Assembly (NCBI GenBank): GCA_031277945.1
Contig: JAITLK010000003.1
Coordinates: forward strand, 62,001 to 126,000
Length of the DNA stretch: 64,000 nt
Direction of reading: 5' to 3'
Source: Microbacterium sp.
GTDB lineage: Bacteria > Actinomycetota > Actinomycetes > Actinomycetales > Microbacteriaceae
Shown here: positions 35,118 through 42,935 of the stretch, in pieces
How the letters are laid out: every line of letters begins with the position of its first letter
Position numbering within the stretch: position 1 is the stretch's first letter
The notes under the pieces: generated by a model
Seen by the model: only the letters and a program-made list of their open reading frames with translations
Told to the model about the DNA's origin: nothing
Database searches by the model: none
Made by a program: the position numbers and the translations under genes

Positions 35118-36404
35118 GTGAGTACTCAGCGGGTTTTCGTCGCGCGCCTGCACGGCTGCACGGTCTTCGACCCCTCCGGCGATCGCCTCGGCAAGGTCCG
35201 CGACGTCGTCGTCGTGTACCGAAAATCCGATCCGCCCCGCGTGATCGGACTCGTCTGCGAGATTCCCGGTCGTCGCCAGGTGTTCCTCTCGATCGGTCGC
35301 GTCACCTCCATCTCGCAGGGCCAGGTCATCACCACCGGCCTCATGAACGTGCGCCGCTTCGAGCAGCGAGGCGGCGAGGTTCGCGTGCTCGCAGAACTCG
35401 TGGGACGACGCGTAGATATGGCTGATGCATCGGGCAGCGCGGTCATCGAGGATGTCGCGATCGAGCGCAACCGCATCGGCGAGTGGGGCGTGACGCAGCT
35501 CTTCCTGCGGCGGCCGAAGACCAGCGCATCACCGTTTGCGAAGGGGACCACGACGTTCGCGACCTGGGGCCAGGTGCGCGAGCAGCATCGACCCGGCGAG
35601 GCGCAGTCGGCCGAGCAGCTGGTCGCCTCCTACTCCGAACTGAAGCCCGCTGATCTCGCGAATACGCTGCTGGACCTACCCGAGACGCGCATGATCGAGG
35701 TGGCGGAAGAGCTGCCGGATGATCGTCTCGCCGATGTCCTCGAAGAGATGCCCGAGGACGAGCAGATGCACATCCTCGAACAGCTCGGTGATGAGCGAGC
35801 CGCCGACATCCTCGATCAGATGGAGCCGGACGATGCCGCGGATCTGCTCGCGCAGCTGCCCGAGGGTCGCCTCCAGCATCTCCTGGAGCTCATGGAACCC
35901 GAAGAGGCGGAGGATGTCCGGACCCTCCTCCAGTACGGTCCCGACACCGCCGGCGGTCTGATGACCCCCGAGCCGATCATCATGTCGGCGGAGGCGACCG
36001 TCGCCGAGGCGCTTGCCCTCATCCGCCGCCACGAACTGCACCCGGCGCTGGCCGCGGCCGTGTTCGTCACCCTGCCGCCCTATGAGACGCCGACCGGACG
36101 GCTGCTGGGTGTCGTTCACTTCCAGCGCATGCTGCGCTATCCCCCGCATGAGAGGCTCGGAGCCATCCTGGATGACCTCGAACCCGTCCAGGCGACTGCA
36201 TCGGCCACCGAGGTTGCCCGCATGCTCGCCTCCTACGACCTCGTCTCCCTCCCCGTGGTCGATGTCGCCCATCGGCTGGTCGGTGTGGTGAGCGTCGACG
36301 ACGTGCTGGACTACCTGCTGCCCGATGACTGGCGCTCCTACGACGAGGAGGAGGCCACCGGGTCGATTCCCGTGGTGCGCCCCGCCCCGGGACCGAACGC
36401 ATGA
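35118..36404 (+). CDS. MgtE N-terminal / CBS-domain soluble protein
   Basis: 428 residues from a leaderless GTG. First comes a PRC-barrel-like part (FVARLHGCTVFDPSGDRLG, repeated as LVGRRVDMADASGSAVIED). Next is the superhelical MgtE-N domain (about 180-290) with LADVLEEMPEDEQMHILEQL and ADILDQMEPDDAADLLAQLP. Two CBS domains follow (GGLMTPEPIIMSAEATVAEA and VQATASATEVARMLASYDLV). The Mg2+-channel membrane domain of MgtE is absent, so this is a stand-alone sensor-like protein. It starts the operon with DUF1003 and Mrp, as in M. tuberculosis Rv1232c-Rv1229c. Likely binds Mg2+ or adenine nucleotides; unproven. Confidence 0.9.
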   Translation: MSTQRVFVARLHGCTVFDPSGDRLGKVRDVVVVYRKSDPPRVIGLVCEIPGRRQVFLSIGRVTSISQGQVITTGLMNVRRFEQRGGEVRVLAELVGRRVDMADASGSAVIEDVAIERNRIGEWGVTQLFLRRPKTSASPFAKGTTTFATWGQVREQHRPGEAQSAEQLVASYSELKPADLANTLLDLPETRMIEVAEELPDDRLADVLEEMPEDEQMHILEQLGDERAADILDQMEPDDAADLLAQLPEGRLQHLLELMEPEEAEDVRTLLQYGPDTAGGLMTPEPIIMSAEATVAEALALIRRHELHPALAAAVFVTLPPYETPTGRLLGVVHFQRMLRYPPHERLGAILDDLEPVQATASATEVARMLASYDLVSLPVVDVAHRLVGVVSVDDVLDYLLPDDWRSYDEEEATGSIPVVRPAPGPNA

Positions 36405-36952
36405 TGGCGCGCGACAACGCCCTCGACTCGCCCGCCCGTCGCGGGCGGGCCCAGCCGAAGCAGTCCCGCGACCGTTTCGGCCGCTTCACCGAGTGGATCG
36501 CCCGCGCCATGGGAACCCCCACGTTCCTCGCGCTGCTGACGCTGTTCTGTGTCGCATGGATCGCGTGGAACTCCCTCATGCCCGCGGCGGTGCGCTTCGA
36601 TGAGGTCTCCAACGGATTCACGGCGCTCACCCTGGTGCTGAGTCTGCAGGCGTCCTACGCGGCGCCCCTCATCCTGCTCGCGCAGAACCGGCAGGATGAT
36701 CGTGACCGCGTGCAGATCGAGCAGGACCGGCAGCGGGCCGAGCGCAACCTCGCCGACACGGAATATCTCGCCCGCGAAGTGGTGGCGCTTCGGATGGCGA
36801 TGACCGACCTGGTGGAGCAGTCGGTCTCCCGAGACGTCCTGCGGCACGAGTTGCGCGCGCTGCTGAGCGAACTGGACGACCGAGCCGCTGGCGAGCCCGC
36901 CTCGGACGTTGCTCACCCGCGAGGTGCCGGGTCGAAGAAGGAGACACGGTGA
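36401..36952 (+). CDS. DUF1003 membrane protein
   Basis: 183 residues: basic N-terminus, DRFGRFTEWIARAMGTPTFL, two transmembrane helices (about 43-60 and 76-96), then the DUF1003 landmark ILLAQNRQDDRDRVQIEQDR and a coiled-coil-like charged tail. Overlaps both neighbours by 4 bases, so it is translated together with the MgtE-N/CBS gene and Mrp. Membrane partner for the CBS protein is a plausible but untested idea. Confidence 0.88.
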   Translation: MMARDNALDSPARRGRAQPKQSRDRFGRFTEWIARAMGTPTFLALLTLFCVAWIAWNSLMPAAVRFDEVSNGFTALTLVLSLQASYAAPLILLAQNRQDDRDRVQIEQDRQRAERNLADTEYLAREVVALRMAMTDLVEQSVSRDVLRHELRALLSELDDRAAGEPASDVAHPRGAGSKKETR

Positions 36953-38070
36953 ATCTCGCCGAACAGGTCCGCACGGCCGTCGGCGGGGTCGTGGATCCCG
37001 AACTGCGCCGGACGCTCGCCGAGCTCGACATGCTGCGAGAGATCACCGTCACCGATGCGGCCGCCCAGGTGGGGATCGCTCTCACCATCGTCGGCTGCCC
37101 TGCGGCCACGCGAATCGAGCGCGAGGTGCGGGAGGCAGCCGCGCGCGTGCCCGGCATCGCCGCGGTGGATGTCGTGGTGGGCGTGATGACGCCCGATGAA
37201 CGGCGCGCCCTCACAGAGCGGCTCCGTGACGGGCGCCCCGCCCGCACGATGCCGTTCGGTCCGGACTCGCTCACGCGCGTGATCGCCGTCACCAGCGGCA
37301 AGGGCGGGGTCGGCAAGTCCACCGTGACCGCGAACCTCGCCGTCGCCCTGGCGCAGCGCGGACTTCGGGTCGGTCTCGTCGACGCCGATGTCCATGGCTT
37401 CTCGATCCCGGGCCTGCTCGGGGTGCCCGCCGGGACGACCCCGACGCGCATCGATGAGATGATCCTGCCGCCGGTCGCTCATGACGTGAAGGTGATCTCC
37501 ATCGGCATGTTCCTTCGCGAGGGCGAGGGCGCGGTGGCCTGGCGTGGTCCGATGCTGCACCGCACGGTTCAGCAATTCCTCACCGATGTGCACTTCGGCG
37601 ACCTGGACGTCCTTCTGCTGGACATGCCGCCGGGCACCGGCGATATCGCCATCTCCGTGGGACAGCTGCTGCCGGGCGCCGAGGTGCTCGTCGTCACCAC
37701 GCCTCAGCCGGCGGCGGCGGAGGTGGCGGTACGCTCCGGCACGGTGGCTCGCCAGACCGGGCAGCGCGTGATCGGCGTCGTGGAGACGATGGCACCGATG
37801 ACTCTTCCCGACGGCCAGGAGTTTGCGATGTTCGGCTCCGGCGGCGGACGGAGCGTCGCTGCGGCGCTGAGCCTGCCGGATCAGCCCGTACCGCTGCTCG
37901 CATCCGTGCCGCTGAGCGTCACACTGCGCCAGGGTGGCGACGCCGGAGAGCCGGTGGTCGTCTCCGACCCGGGCGATCCCGCGGCAGCCGCGATCATCGC
38001 CCTCGCCGAGCGCGTGGCCACGCTCGGCCGCGATCTCACCAACCGAGCGCTGCCCTTCCGTACCGCGTAG
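36949..38070 (+). CDS. mrp: Mrp/NBP35-family P-loop ATPase (Fe-S carrier)
   Basis: 373 residues: a DUF59-like N-terminal part (VVDPELRRTLAELDML) and a deviant P-loop ATPase with SGKGGVGKSTVTANLAVALA (about 115), LVDADVHGFSIPGLLG and LLDMPPGTGDIAIS. Mrp carries Fe-S clusters to apo-proteins. The C-terminal CxxC used to bind the cluster in most Mrp proteins is missing; the region reads ETMAPMTLPDGQEFAMFG, so any cluster must be held otherwise. This cysteine-free form is common in actinobacteria as far as I recall. Third gene of the operon. Confidence 0.9.
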   Translation: MNLAEQVRTAVGGVVDPELRRTLAELDMLREITVTDAAAQVGIALTIVGCPAATRIEREVREAAARVPGIAAVDVVVGVMTPDERRALTERLRDGRPARTMPFGPDSLTRVIAVTSGKGGVGKSTVTANLAVALAQRGLRVGLVDADVHGFSIPGLLGVPAGTTPTRIDEMILPPVAHDVKVISIGMFLREGEGAVAWRGPMLHRTVQQFLTDVHFGDLDVLLLDMPPGTGDIAISVGQLLPGAEVLVVTTPQPAAAEVAVRSGTVARQTGQRVIGVVETMAPMTLPDGQEFAMFGSGGGRSVAAALSLPDQPVPLLASVPLSVTLRQGGDAGEPVVVSDPGDPAAAAIIALAERVATLGRDLTNRALPFRTA

Positions 38071-38082
38071 GGGCCGGTTCGC

Positions 38083-38526
38083 TCAGGTGGCCTCGGCGTC
38101 GTACGGCGGGATCTCCCCCGCCGGAAGCCGATTCGCGGTGCGCGGCGTCGATCGTGTGAACAACGCGCTCGCCCCGCTCGATTGGGGACTCGGCGCGGCA
38201 GCCGATGCGGTCGCCGTGGCTGCTGCCACGCCGGCGGTCGCCACGGCGGCCGTGGGCGCGGGAGCCATCACGTCATCCAGCAGCGCCTCCCTGATGATGC
38301 GCCGCGGATCGTACTGGCGAGGATCGAGCTTGCGCCAGTCGGTCTCGGTGAACTCAGGCCCCATCTCCTCCGCAGCGCGATCCTTCACACCGCGGATCAC
38401 TTCGCCCGCCTTCTTGATGAGCCGAGCCAGCCCCTCCGCGTACCGCGGGAGCCGCTCGGGACCGACGAGGACCACAGCGATCAGCGCGATCACCAGCAGC
38501 TTGTCGGGCCCCGGGATGAAGTTCAT
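38083..38526 (-). CDS. tatB: Sec-independent translocase subunit TatB
   Basis: 147 residues: a short N-terminal stretch, one transmembrane helix (about 9-22, LLVIALIAVVLVGP), the hinge GPERLP, then the amphipathic helix YAEGLARLIKKAGEVIRGVK, and a long Ala/Pro tail. TatB receives twin-arginine precursors from TatC. Leaderless: TAATCT lies 6 bases before the ATG. Convergent with mrp with only 12 bases between, so no separate terminator is visible. Confidence 0.9.
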   Translation of the reverse strand: MNFIPGPDKLLVIALIAVVLVGPERLPRYAEGLARLIKKAGEVIRGVKDRAAEEMGPEFTETDWRKLDPRQYDPRRIIREALLDDVMAPAPTAAVATAGVAAATATASAAAPSPQSSGASALFTRSTPRTANRLPAGEIPPYDAEAT

Positions 38527-38532
38527 GGATTC

Positions 38533-38538
38533 AGATTA
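38533..38538 (-). promoter_or_regulatory. -10 hexamer of tatB (leaderless)
   Basis: TAATCT, 6 bases before the ATG at 38526. Confidence 0.6.
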
Positions 38539-38596
38539 CCGGTCGCGCCTCACCCGCAGTCGCGCGCACCACCTCTAGCCTGAATACGGAGGAGTC

Positions 38597-39232
38597 ATGA
38601 GCGAGCTGGATGCGATCGCCCGTTTCGCGCGGGAGTCCATCATCGAACCCGACCACATCGCGCGCGCACGCGCCCACGCGCTGGAGGTGGGTGCCGCACC
38701 GATCTCTCCCGGTGTCGGATCGCAGGCAGCCGTCATCACGGCGACCACCGCTGCCACCAGCATCATGGAGATCGGCACGGGCGCCGGGGTATCCGGGCTG
38801 TGGCTGCTGCATGGAGCACCGAACGCGGTGCTCACCACCATCGACAAGGAGCCCGAGCACCTGGGCGTCGCGCGTCAGTCCTTCCACGAGGCCCGTATTC
38901 CCGCCGCGCGCGCACGATTCATCACGGGCCGTGCCCTCGAAGTGCTGCCGCGCATGAATGAGGGGTCTTACGACATCGTGCTCGTCGACGCAGACCCCGA
39001 GAACGTCATCGCCTACGTCGAGCACGGCCTCCGCCTCGTCCGCGCCGGCGGAACGGTGCTGATCCCTCGCGTGCTCGGCGGCGGGCGGGTGGCCGATCCC
39101 GTACAGCGGGATGAAGTCACCCGCGCATACCGCTCCCTGATCCAGGAGGTTCAGGCCTCCCCCGCCGTCGTCGGTGCGCTCTCCACCGTGGGTGAGGGCT
39201 TGCTGCAGCTCACTGTGCTGCCGGAGCGCTGA
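38597..39232 (+). CDS. SAM-dependent O-methyltransferase (class I)
   Basis: 211 residues. Motif I SIMEIGTGAGVSGLWLL binds SAM; LTTIDKEPEHLGVARQ holds the acidic ribose-binding residue; YDIVLVDADPENVIAYVEHG is the metal-binding Asp region typical of catechol-type methyltransferases; GGTVLIPRVLGGGRV follows. Counterpart of Rv1220c by family and neighbourhood. GGAGGA lies near the ATG, with TAGCCT (38576) giving a very short leader. Acceptor substrate unknown. Confidence 0.9.
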   Translation: MSELDAIARFARESIIEPDHIARARAHALEVGAAPISPGVGSQAAVITATTAATSIMEIGTGAGVSGLWLLHGAPNAVLTTIDKEPEHLGVARQSFHEARIPAARARFITGRALEVLPRMNEGSYDIVLVDADPENVIAYVEHGLRLVRAGGTVLIPRVLGGGRVADPVQRDEVTRAYRSLIQEVQASPAVVGALSTVGEGLLQLTVLPER

Positions 39233-39241
39233 GTCGGAGAA

Positions 39242-39283
39242 ACAGTGAAGGCGGTCGGGCTGCTGCCCGACCGCCTTCACTGT
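39242..39283. terminator. Bidirectional terminator
   Basis: Perfect 19-base stem ACAGTGAAGGCGGTCGGGC / GCCCGACCGCCTTCACTGT, loop TGCT, between the convergent methyltransferase and DUF3117 genes. Confidence 0.9.
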
Positions 39284-39293
39284 CTGCGGTGCT

Positions 39294-39467
39294 TCAGGCG
39301 GCGTTGACGACGCCTCCGAGCACGGAATGCAGTTCCTTGGCCTCTTCGTCATTCACGGAGACGACGAGACGGCCTCCCCCTTCGAGCGGAACTCGAACGA
39401 TGATGAGGCGACCTTCCTTGACCGCTTCCATCGGTCCGTCGCCGGTCCTGGGCTTCATGGCTGCCAT
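39294..39467 (-). CDS. DUF3117 small protein
   Basis: 57 residues: MAAMKPRTGDGPMEAVKEGR, then LIIVRVPLEGGGRLVVSVND and EEAKELHSVLGGVVNAA. This is the short, strongly conserved DUF3117 family of actinobacteria. AAAGGGAG lies 7 bases before the ATG. It has its own unit between a strong terminator and the PIG-V-like gene. Function unknown; the size and conservation suggest a ribosome- or DNA-associated role, which is inference. Confidence 0.92.
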   Translation of the reverse strand: MAAMKPRTGDGPMEAVKEGRLIIVRVPLEGGGRLVVSVNDEEAKELHSVLGGVVNAA

Positions 39468-39560
39468 GTCGGCTCCCTTTCATCCTGGTCTGGCTATCAG
39501 TTTATCGGTTCTGAGGCGTTGTCCAGAAATGCACAGCGATCCGTGACCCTGGAAGACGCC

Positions 39561-40793
39561 TCAGGGGATCTGGTAGACCGTCGCCGCGAGGGCGTAGACG
39601 CTGTAGATCCAGAACCACTGGTAGAGCACGCCGCCGATGAGGATTCCGCCCCGCCACCACGGCGAGCGCGGGATGGCGACAGCACCCACCATCGGCGTGA
39701 GAGGCAGCAGGAGGCGCAAGGTGGAGGATTGCGGGAAGAACACCGCCAGCAGGTAGAGGATGTAGCTCGCCGACCACAGCCGCAGTTCGACGCCCATCGC
39801 GAGCACGTGCCGTTCCCGAAGCAGCGCCCACGTGATGAGTGCCAGAAGCACCGCGAAGGTGAGCCAGCCGAGGATCACGGGAACCTGCCACAGCCCGAAC
39901 CACATGTTCAGCGCCGCGCCCCACGCCTCGAAGGGGATGAAAGCGGTCGCCGGCTCGGCGAGCCAGTTGCGTCGCCAGGCGAGCTCCGTGCTGAGATACG
40001 CGCCGAGATCACCCGTGACGATTCCCGCGATGATCTGCCAGGAGAAGCCGACGAGCACGGCAAGCGCACCGGTGGCCAGAATGTGGATGATCTGGATGCG
40101 CGGGAGCGGGTCTCGATCGCGGCGGAACCAGCGCCAGATGCCGTAGAGCCCGAGCATGAGGGCGAACGGCAGGATGCCGGGACGGGTGAAGCCCATGAGC
40201 GGGATCAGAACGTAGAGTTCAGCGAATCGACGACGAAGCACCGCGTTCAGGGCCAGGAGCAGGAACAGCGTGAACATCGCCTCGGCGTAGCCGACGTGAA
40301 AGAGCGCTGCGAGCGGACCGTTGGCGAAGAAGACGACGGCCCACATCGAGGCATTGCGGGACAGGCGGTTGCGCATCAGCCGGTAGAGGGCGAAGCACGA
40401 CAGCAGGCCGCAGACGAGCGAGGTGATGCCGGCGCCCGTCGCCCATGAGCCGAACGGCATGCCGACCAGATTGGCGAGCCAGGGATAGATGGGCATGAAT
40501 GCCCAGGCGTTCTCCGCGACCGCGCCGGTGTCTGTCAGCGGGAGCGGCGACGGGTACCCCTGGAACGCGATCTGCCAGTACCACTGGCCGTCCCAGCCGG
40601 TGATGAAACGCTCGATGCCGAGGCCAGGACCGAACCGGGAACCCGGTGCCGCCAGAGCGGACGCGATGTAGAGGAAAGCGAGGGTGAGGATGCGACCCGC
40701 CACGTAGATGCCGGTGATGCGCAGCGCCGTCACGACCCGGGTCGGTGGCGCCGGTCGTGCGGTCGCCTCATCCGTGCGCGTCAGCTCAGCCAT
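39561..40793 (-). CDS. PIG-V-like GT-C membrane mannosyltransferase family protein
   Basis: 410 residues with 9-11 transmembrane helices. The first external loop carries RFITGWDGQWYWQIAFQGYP, the Asp-containing motif typical of GT-C glycosyltransferases, and AFMPIYPWLANLVG follows, as in PIG-V proteins. VGYAEAMFTLFLLLALNAVL and a conserved GFTRPGILPF are also present. Likely transfers a polyprenyl-phosphate-linked sugar to a cell-envelope acceptor. Its start lies 13 bases inside the 3' end of dapE, so the two are co-translated although unrelated. Confidence 0.8.
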   Translation of the reverse strand: MAELTRTDEATARPAPPTRVVTALRITGIYVAGRILTLAFLYIASALAAPGSRFGPGLGIERFITGWDGQWYWQIAFQGYPSPLPLTDTGAVAENAWAFMPIYPWLANLVGMPFGSWATGAGITSLVCGLLSCFALYRLMRNRLSRNASMWAVVFFANGPLAALFHVGYAEAMFTLFLLLALNAVLRRRFAELYVLIPLMGFTRPGILPFALMLGLYGIWRWFRRDRDPLPRIQIIHILATGALAVLVGFSWQIIAGIVTGDLGAYLSTELAWRRNWLAEPATAFIPFEAWGAALNMWFGLWQVPVILGWLTFAVLLALITWALLRERHVLAMGVELRLWSASYILYLLAVFFPQSSTLRLLLPLTPMVGAVAIPRSPWWRGGILIGGVLYQWFWIYSVYALAATVYQIP

Positions 40794-41851
40794 GCGCGAA
40801 GCCCTGCCTCGACGGCCTCGATCTGAGCCACGGGAACGCGTTCCTGATCGTGATGGGCAAGGCTCGGGTCACCAGGACCGTAGTTGACCGCCGGAACACC
40901 CAGCGCCGAGAAGCGGGCCACGTCGGTCCAGCCGTATTTGGGCTTGGGGCGTGCCCCCGTCGCCGCGAGGAACTCCTGTGCGAGAGCGGCGTCGAGGCCG
41001 GGACGAGCACCAGCCGACAGATCGACGATCTCGATCTCGAAGCCCGCGAAGACGTTGCGAATGTGAGCGACGGCCTGCTCCGGAGACTTGTCGGGCGCGT
41101 AGCGGTAGTTCACCTCCACCTCGCAGAGGTCGGGGATCACGTTGCCGGCCACCCCGCCGCCGATGCGCACAGCGTTCAGACCCTCGCGGTACGCCAGGCC
41201 CTCAACCGTCACCTCCTTGGGGCGGTACTCCGCCAGCCGGGCGAGGACCGGTGCCGCAGCGTGGATCGCGTTCTCCCCCACCCAGGCGCGCGCGCTGTGT
41301 GCCCGGACCCCGTGGGTGCGCACCACCGCGCGCAGCGTTCCGTTGCACCCGCCCTCGATCTCCCCCGCGGTCGGCTCGCCGAGGATGGCGAAGTCGCCGG
41401 CCATCAGGTCGGGGCGGTTGCCGGCGAGACGACCCAGGCCGTTCAGCGAGCTGTCGACCTCTTCGTGGTCGTACCAGATCCAGGTGATGTCCACCGTCGG
41501 GGCCACCAGATCGACGGCGAGCTTGAGCTGCACCGCGACGCCCGCCTTCATGTCCACCGTGCCGCGCCCCCATATCACGCTCTCACCGTCGATCTCACGA
41601 AGCTCCGTGGGCAGATTGTCGTTGATGGGCACGGTGTCGAGGTGACCCGCGATGATCACGCGACGATCGCGCCCGAGGGATGTGCGGGCAACGACCGTGT
41701 CGCCGTCGCGGATGATCTCCAGGTGGTCATACTCCGACAACGCTGCGACGACCGCATCCGCGAGCGCGGCCTCATCGCCGGAGACACTGGGAATATCGCA
41801 GATCGCTCGCGTGATGTCGGCAGCGGAGGCGGTGAGATCGAGCAGCGGCAT
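40781..41851 (-). CDS. dapE: Succinyl-diaminopimelate desuccinylase
   Basis: 356 residues from the ATG at 41851; TACGAT sits 6 bases before it (leaderless), which argues against an earlier start at 41902. M20 metallopeptidase motifs: IIAGHLDTVPIND (His, Asp), WGRGTVDMKAG (Asp), YDHEEVDSSLNG (catalytic Glu), AILGEPTAGEIEGGCNG, and VNYGPGDPSLAHHDQE (C-terminal His). Converts N-succinyl-LL-diaminopimelate to LL-DAP in lysine and peptidoglycan synthesis. Diverges from dapD over 91 bases. Confidence 0.95.
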   Translation of the reverse strand: MPLLDLTASAADITRAICDIPSVSGDEAALADAVVAALSEYDHLEIIRDGDTVVARTSLGRDRRVIIAGHLDTVPINDNLPTELREIDGESVIWGRGTVDMKAGVAVQLKLAVDLVAPTVDITWIWYDHEEVDSSLNGLGRLAGNRPDLMAGDFAILGEPTAGEIEGGCNGTLRAVVRTHGVRAHSARAWVGENAIHAAAPVLARLAEYRPKEVTVEGLAYREGLNAVRIGGGVAGNVIPDLCEVEVNYRYAPDKSPEQAVAHIRNVFAGFEIEIVDLSAGARPGLDAALAQEFLAATGARPKPKYGWTDVARFSALGVPAVNYGPGDPSLAHHDQERVPVAQIEAVEAGLRAWLS

Positions 41852-41857
41852 GCCCTC

Positions 41858-41863
41858 ATCGTA
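41858..41863 (-). promoter_or_regulatory. -10 hexamer of dapE (leaderless)
   Basis: TACGAT, 6 bases before the ATG at 41851. Confidence 0.55.
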
Positions 41864-41930
41864 TCCGGCCGCGCTGAACGCCCCGGTGTCGCGTGACGAC
41901 ACGGGACAGCGCCGTGATCGTCCGGCCCGC

Positions 41931-41936
41931 TAGCGT
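41931..41936 (+). promoter_or_regulatory. -10 hexamer of dapD (leaderless)
   Basis: TAGCGT, 6 bases before the ATG at 41943. Confidence 0.6.
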
Positions 41937-41942
41937 GGAGAC

Positions 41943-42872
41943 ATGACTGATGCACGATGGGTGAACGCTGACGGGCTCGCGACGATTCGCGATGACGGCA
42001 CCGTGCTGGACACCTGGTTCCCCGAGATCCGCACCGGCCGCCTGCCGGAGACGACCGACACCACAGCTCTGGAGGTGCACGCCGACGAGGACGAGCTGCG
42101 CGGAGTGCGCATCGAGCTCGTCCGAGTGGAAGCCGATCTGGACGCACCGGTCGCCTCCACCCCGGACGCCTATCTGCGTCTGCACGCGCTCAGCCACCTG
42201 GTCGTGCGCCCGAACGAGCTGAACCTCGACGGCATCTTCGCGCACCTTCCCAACGTCGCATGGACCTCGGCAGGACCGATGCATCCGGAAGACGTCGCGC
42301 GTCTGCGGCCTGCCCTTCAGCGCTCGGGGATCCAGGTGCAGGGCCTCGACAAGTTCCCGCGCCTGACCGACTACGTCCTCCCGGCAGGGGTGCGCATTGC
42401 GGACGCCTCCCGTGTCCGGCTCGGCGCTTACCTGTCCTCCGGCACCACGGTGATGCACGAGGGCTTCGTGAACTTCAACGCCGGCACGCTGGGCGCGTCC
42501 ATGGTCGAGGGACGCATCTCCCAGGGTGTCGTCGTGGGCGACGGCTCCGACATCGGCGGCGGCGCGTCCATCATGGGCACGCTCTCCGGTGGCGGATCCC
42601 ACCGCGTCTCGATCGGCTCGCGCACGCTGCTCGGCGCGAACGCGGGCATCGGCATCTCGCTCGGCGACGACTGCGTCGTGGAGGCGGGCCTGTACGTCAC
42701 GGCGGGCTCCAAGATCGTCCTGACCGAGGGCGGGAACTCCACCACGGTCAAGGGATCCGATCTCTCCGGCCGGGATGGACTGCTCTACCGCCGAAACTCC
42801 CTGACCGGAGCCATCGAGGCCGTGGCCCGCGCCGGTGTCGGTGTGACGCTCAACGAGGCCTTGCACGCCTGA
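41943..42872 (+). CDS. dapD: Tetrahydrodipicolinate N-succinyltransferase
   Basis: 309 residues of the actinobacterial DapD type. The N-terminal part (LRLHALSHLVVRPNELNLDG) precedes a left-handed beta-helix of hexapeptide repeats (about 150-260): VRIADASRVRLGAYLSSGTT, NAGTLGASMVEGRISQGVVV, GGGASIMGTLSGGG. The C-terminal segment NSTTVKGSDLSGRDGLLYRR is typical. Uses succinyl-CoA to acylate tetrahydrodipicolinate, the step before DapC. Followed by a strong terminator. Confidence 0.96.
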   Translation: MTDARWVNADGLATIRDDGTVLDTWFPEIRTGRLPETTDTTALEVHADEDELRGVRIELVRVEADLDAPVASTPDAYLRLHALSHLVVRPNELNLDGIFAHLPNVAWTSAGPMHPEDVARLRPALQRSGIQVQGLDKFPRLTDYVLPAGVRIADASRVRLGAYLSSGTTVMHEGFVNFNAGTLGASMVEGRISQGVVVGDGSDIGGGASIMGTLSGGGSHRVSIGSRTLLGANAGIGISLGDDCVVEAGLYVTAGSKIVLTEGGNSTTVKGSDLSGRDGLLYRRNSLTGAIEAVARAGVGVTLNEALHA

Positions 42873-42877
42873 TCCTG

Positions 42878-42926
42878 CACATGACGGAGGGGCTGGACCA
42901 TCGTGGTCCAGCCCCTCCGTCATGTG
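42878..42926. terminator. Bidirectional terminator
   Basis: Perfect 23-base arms (42878-42900, 42904-42926), starting CACATGACGGAGGGGC, around loop TCG, between convergent dapD and gltA. Confidence 0.9.
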
Positions 42927-42935
42927 GTTCCTGGT

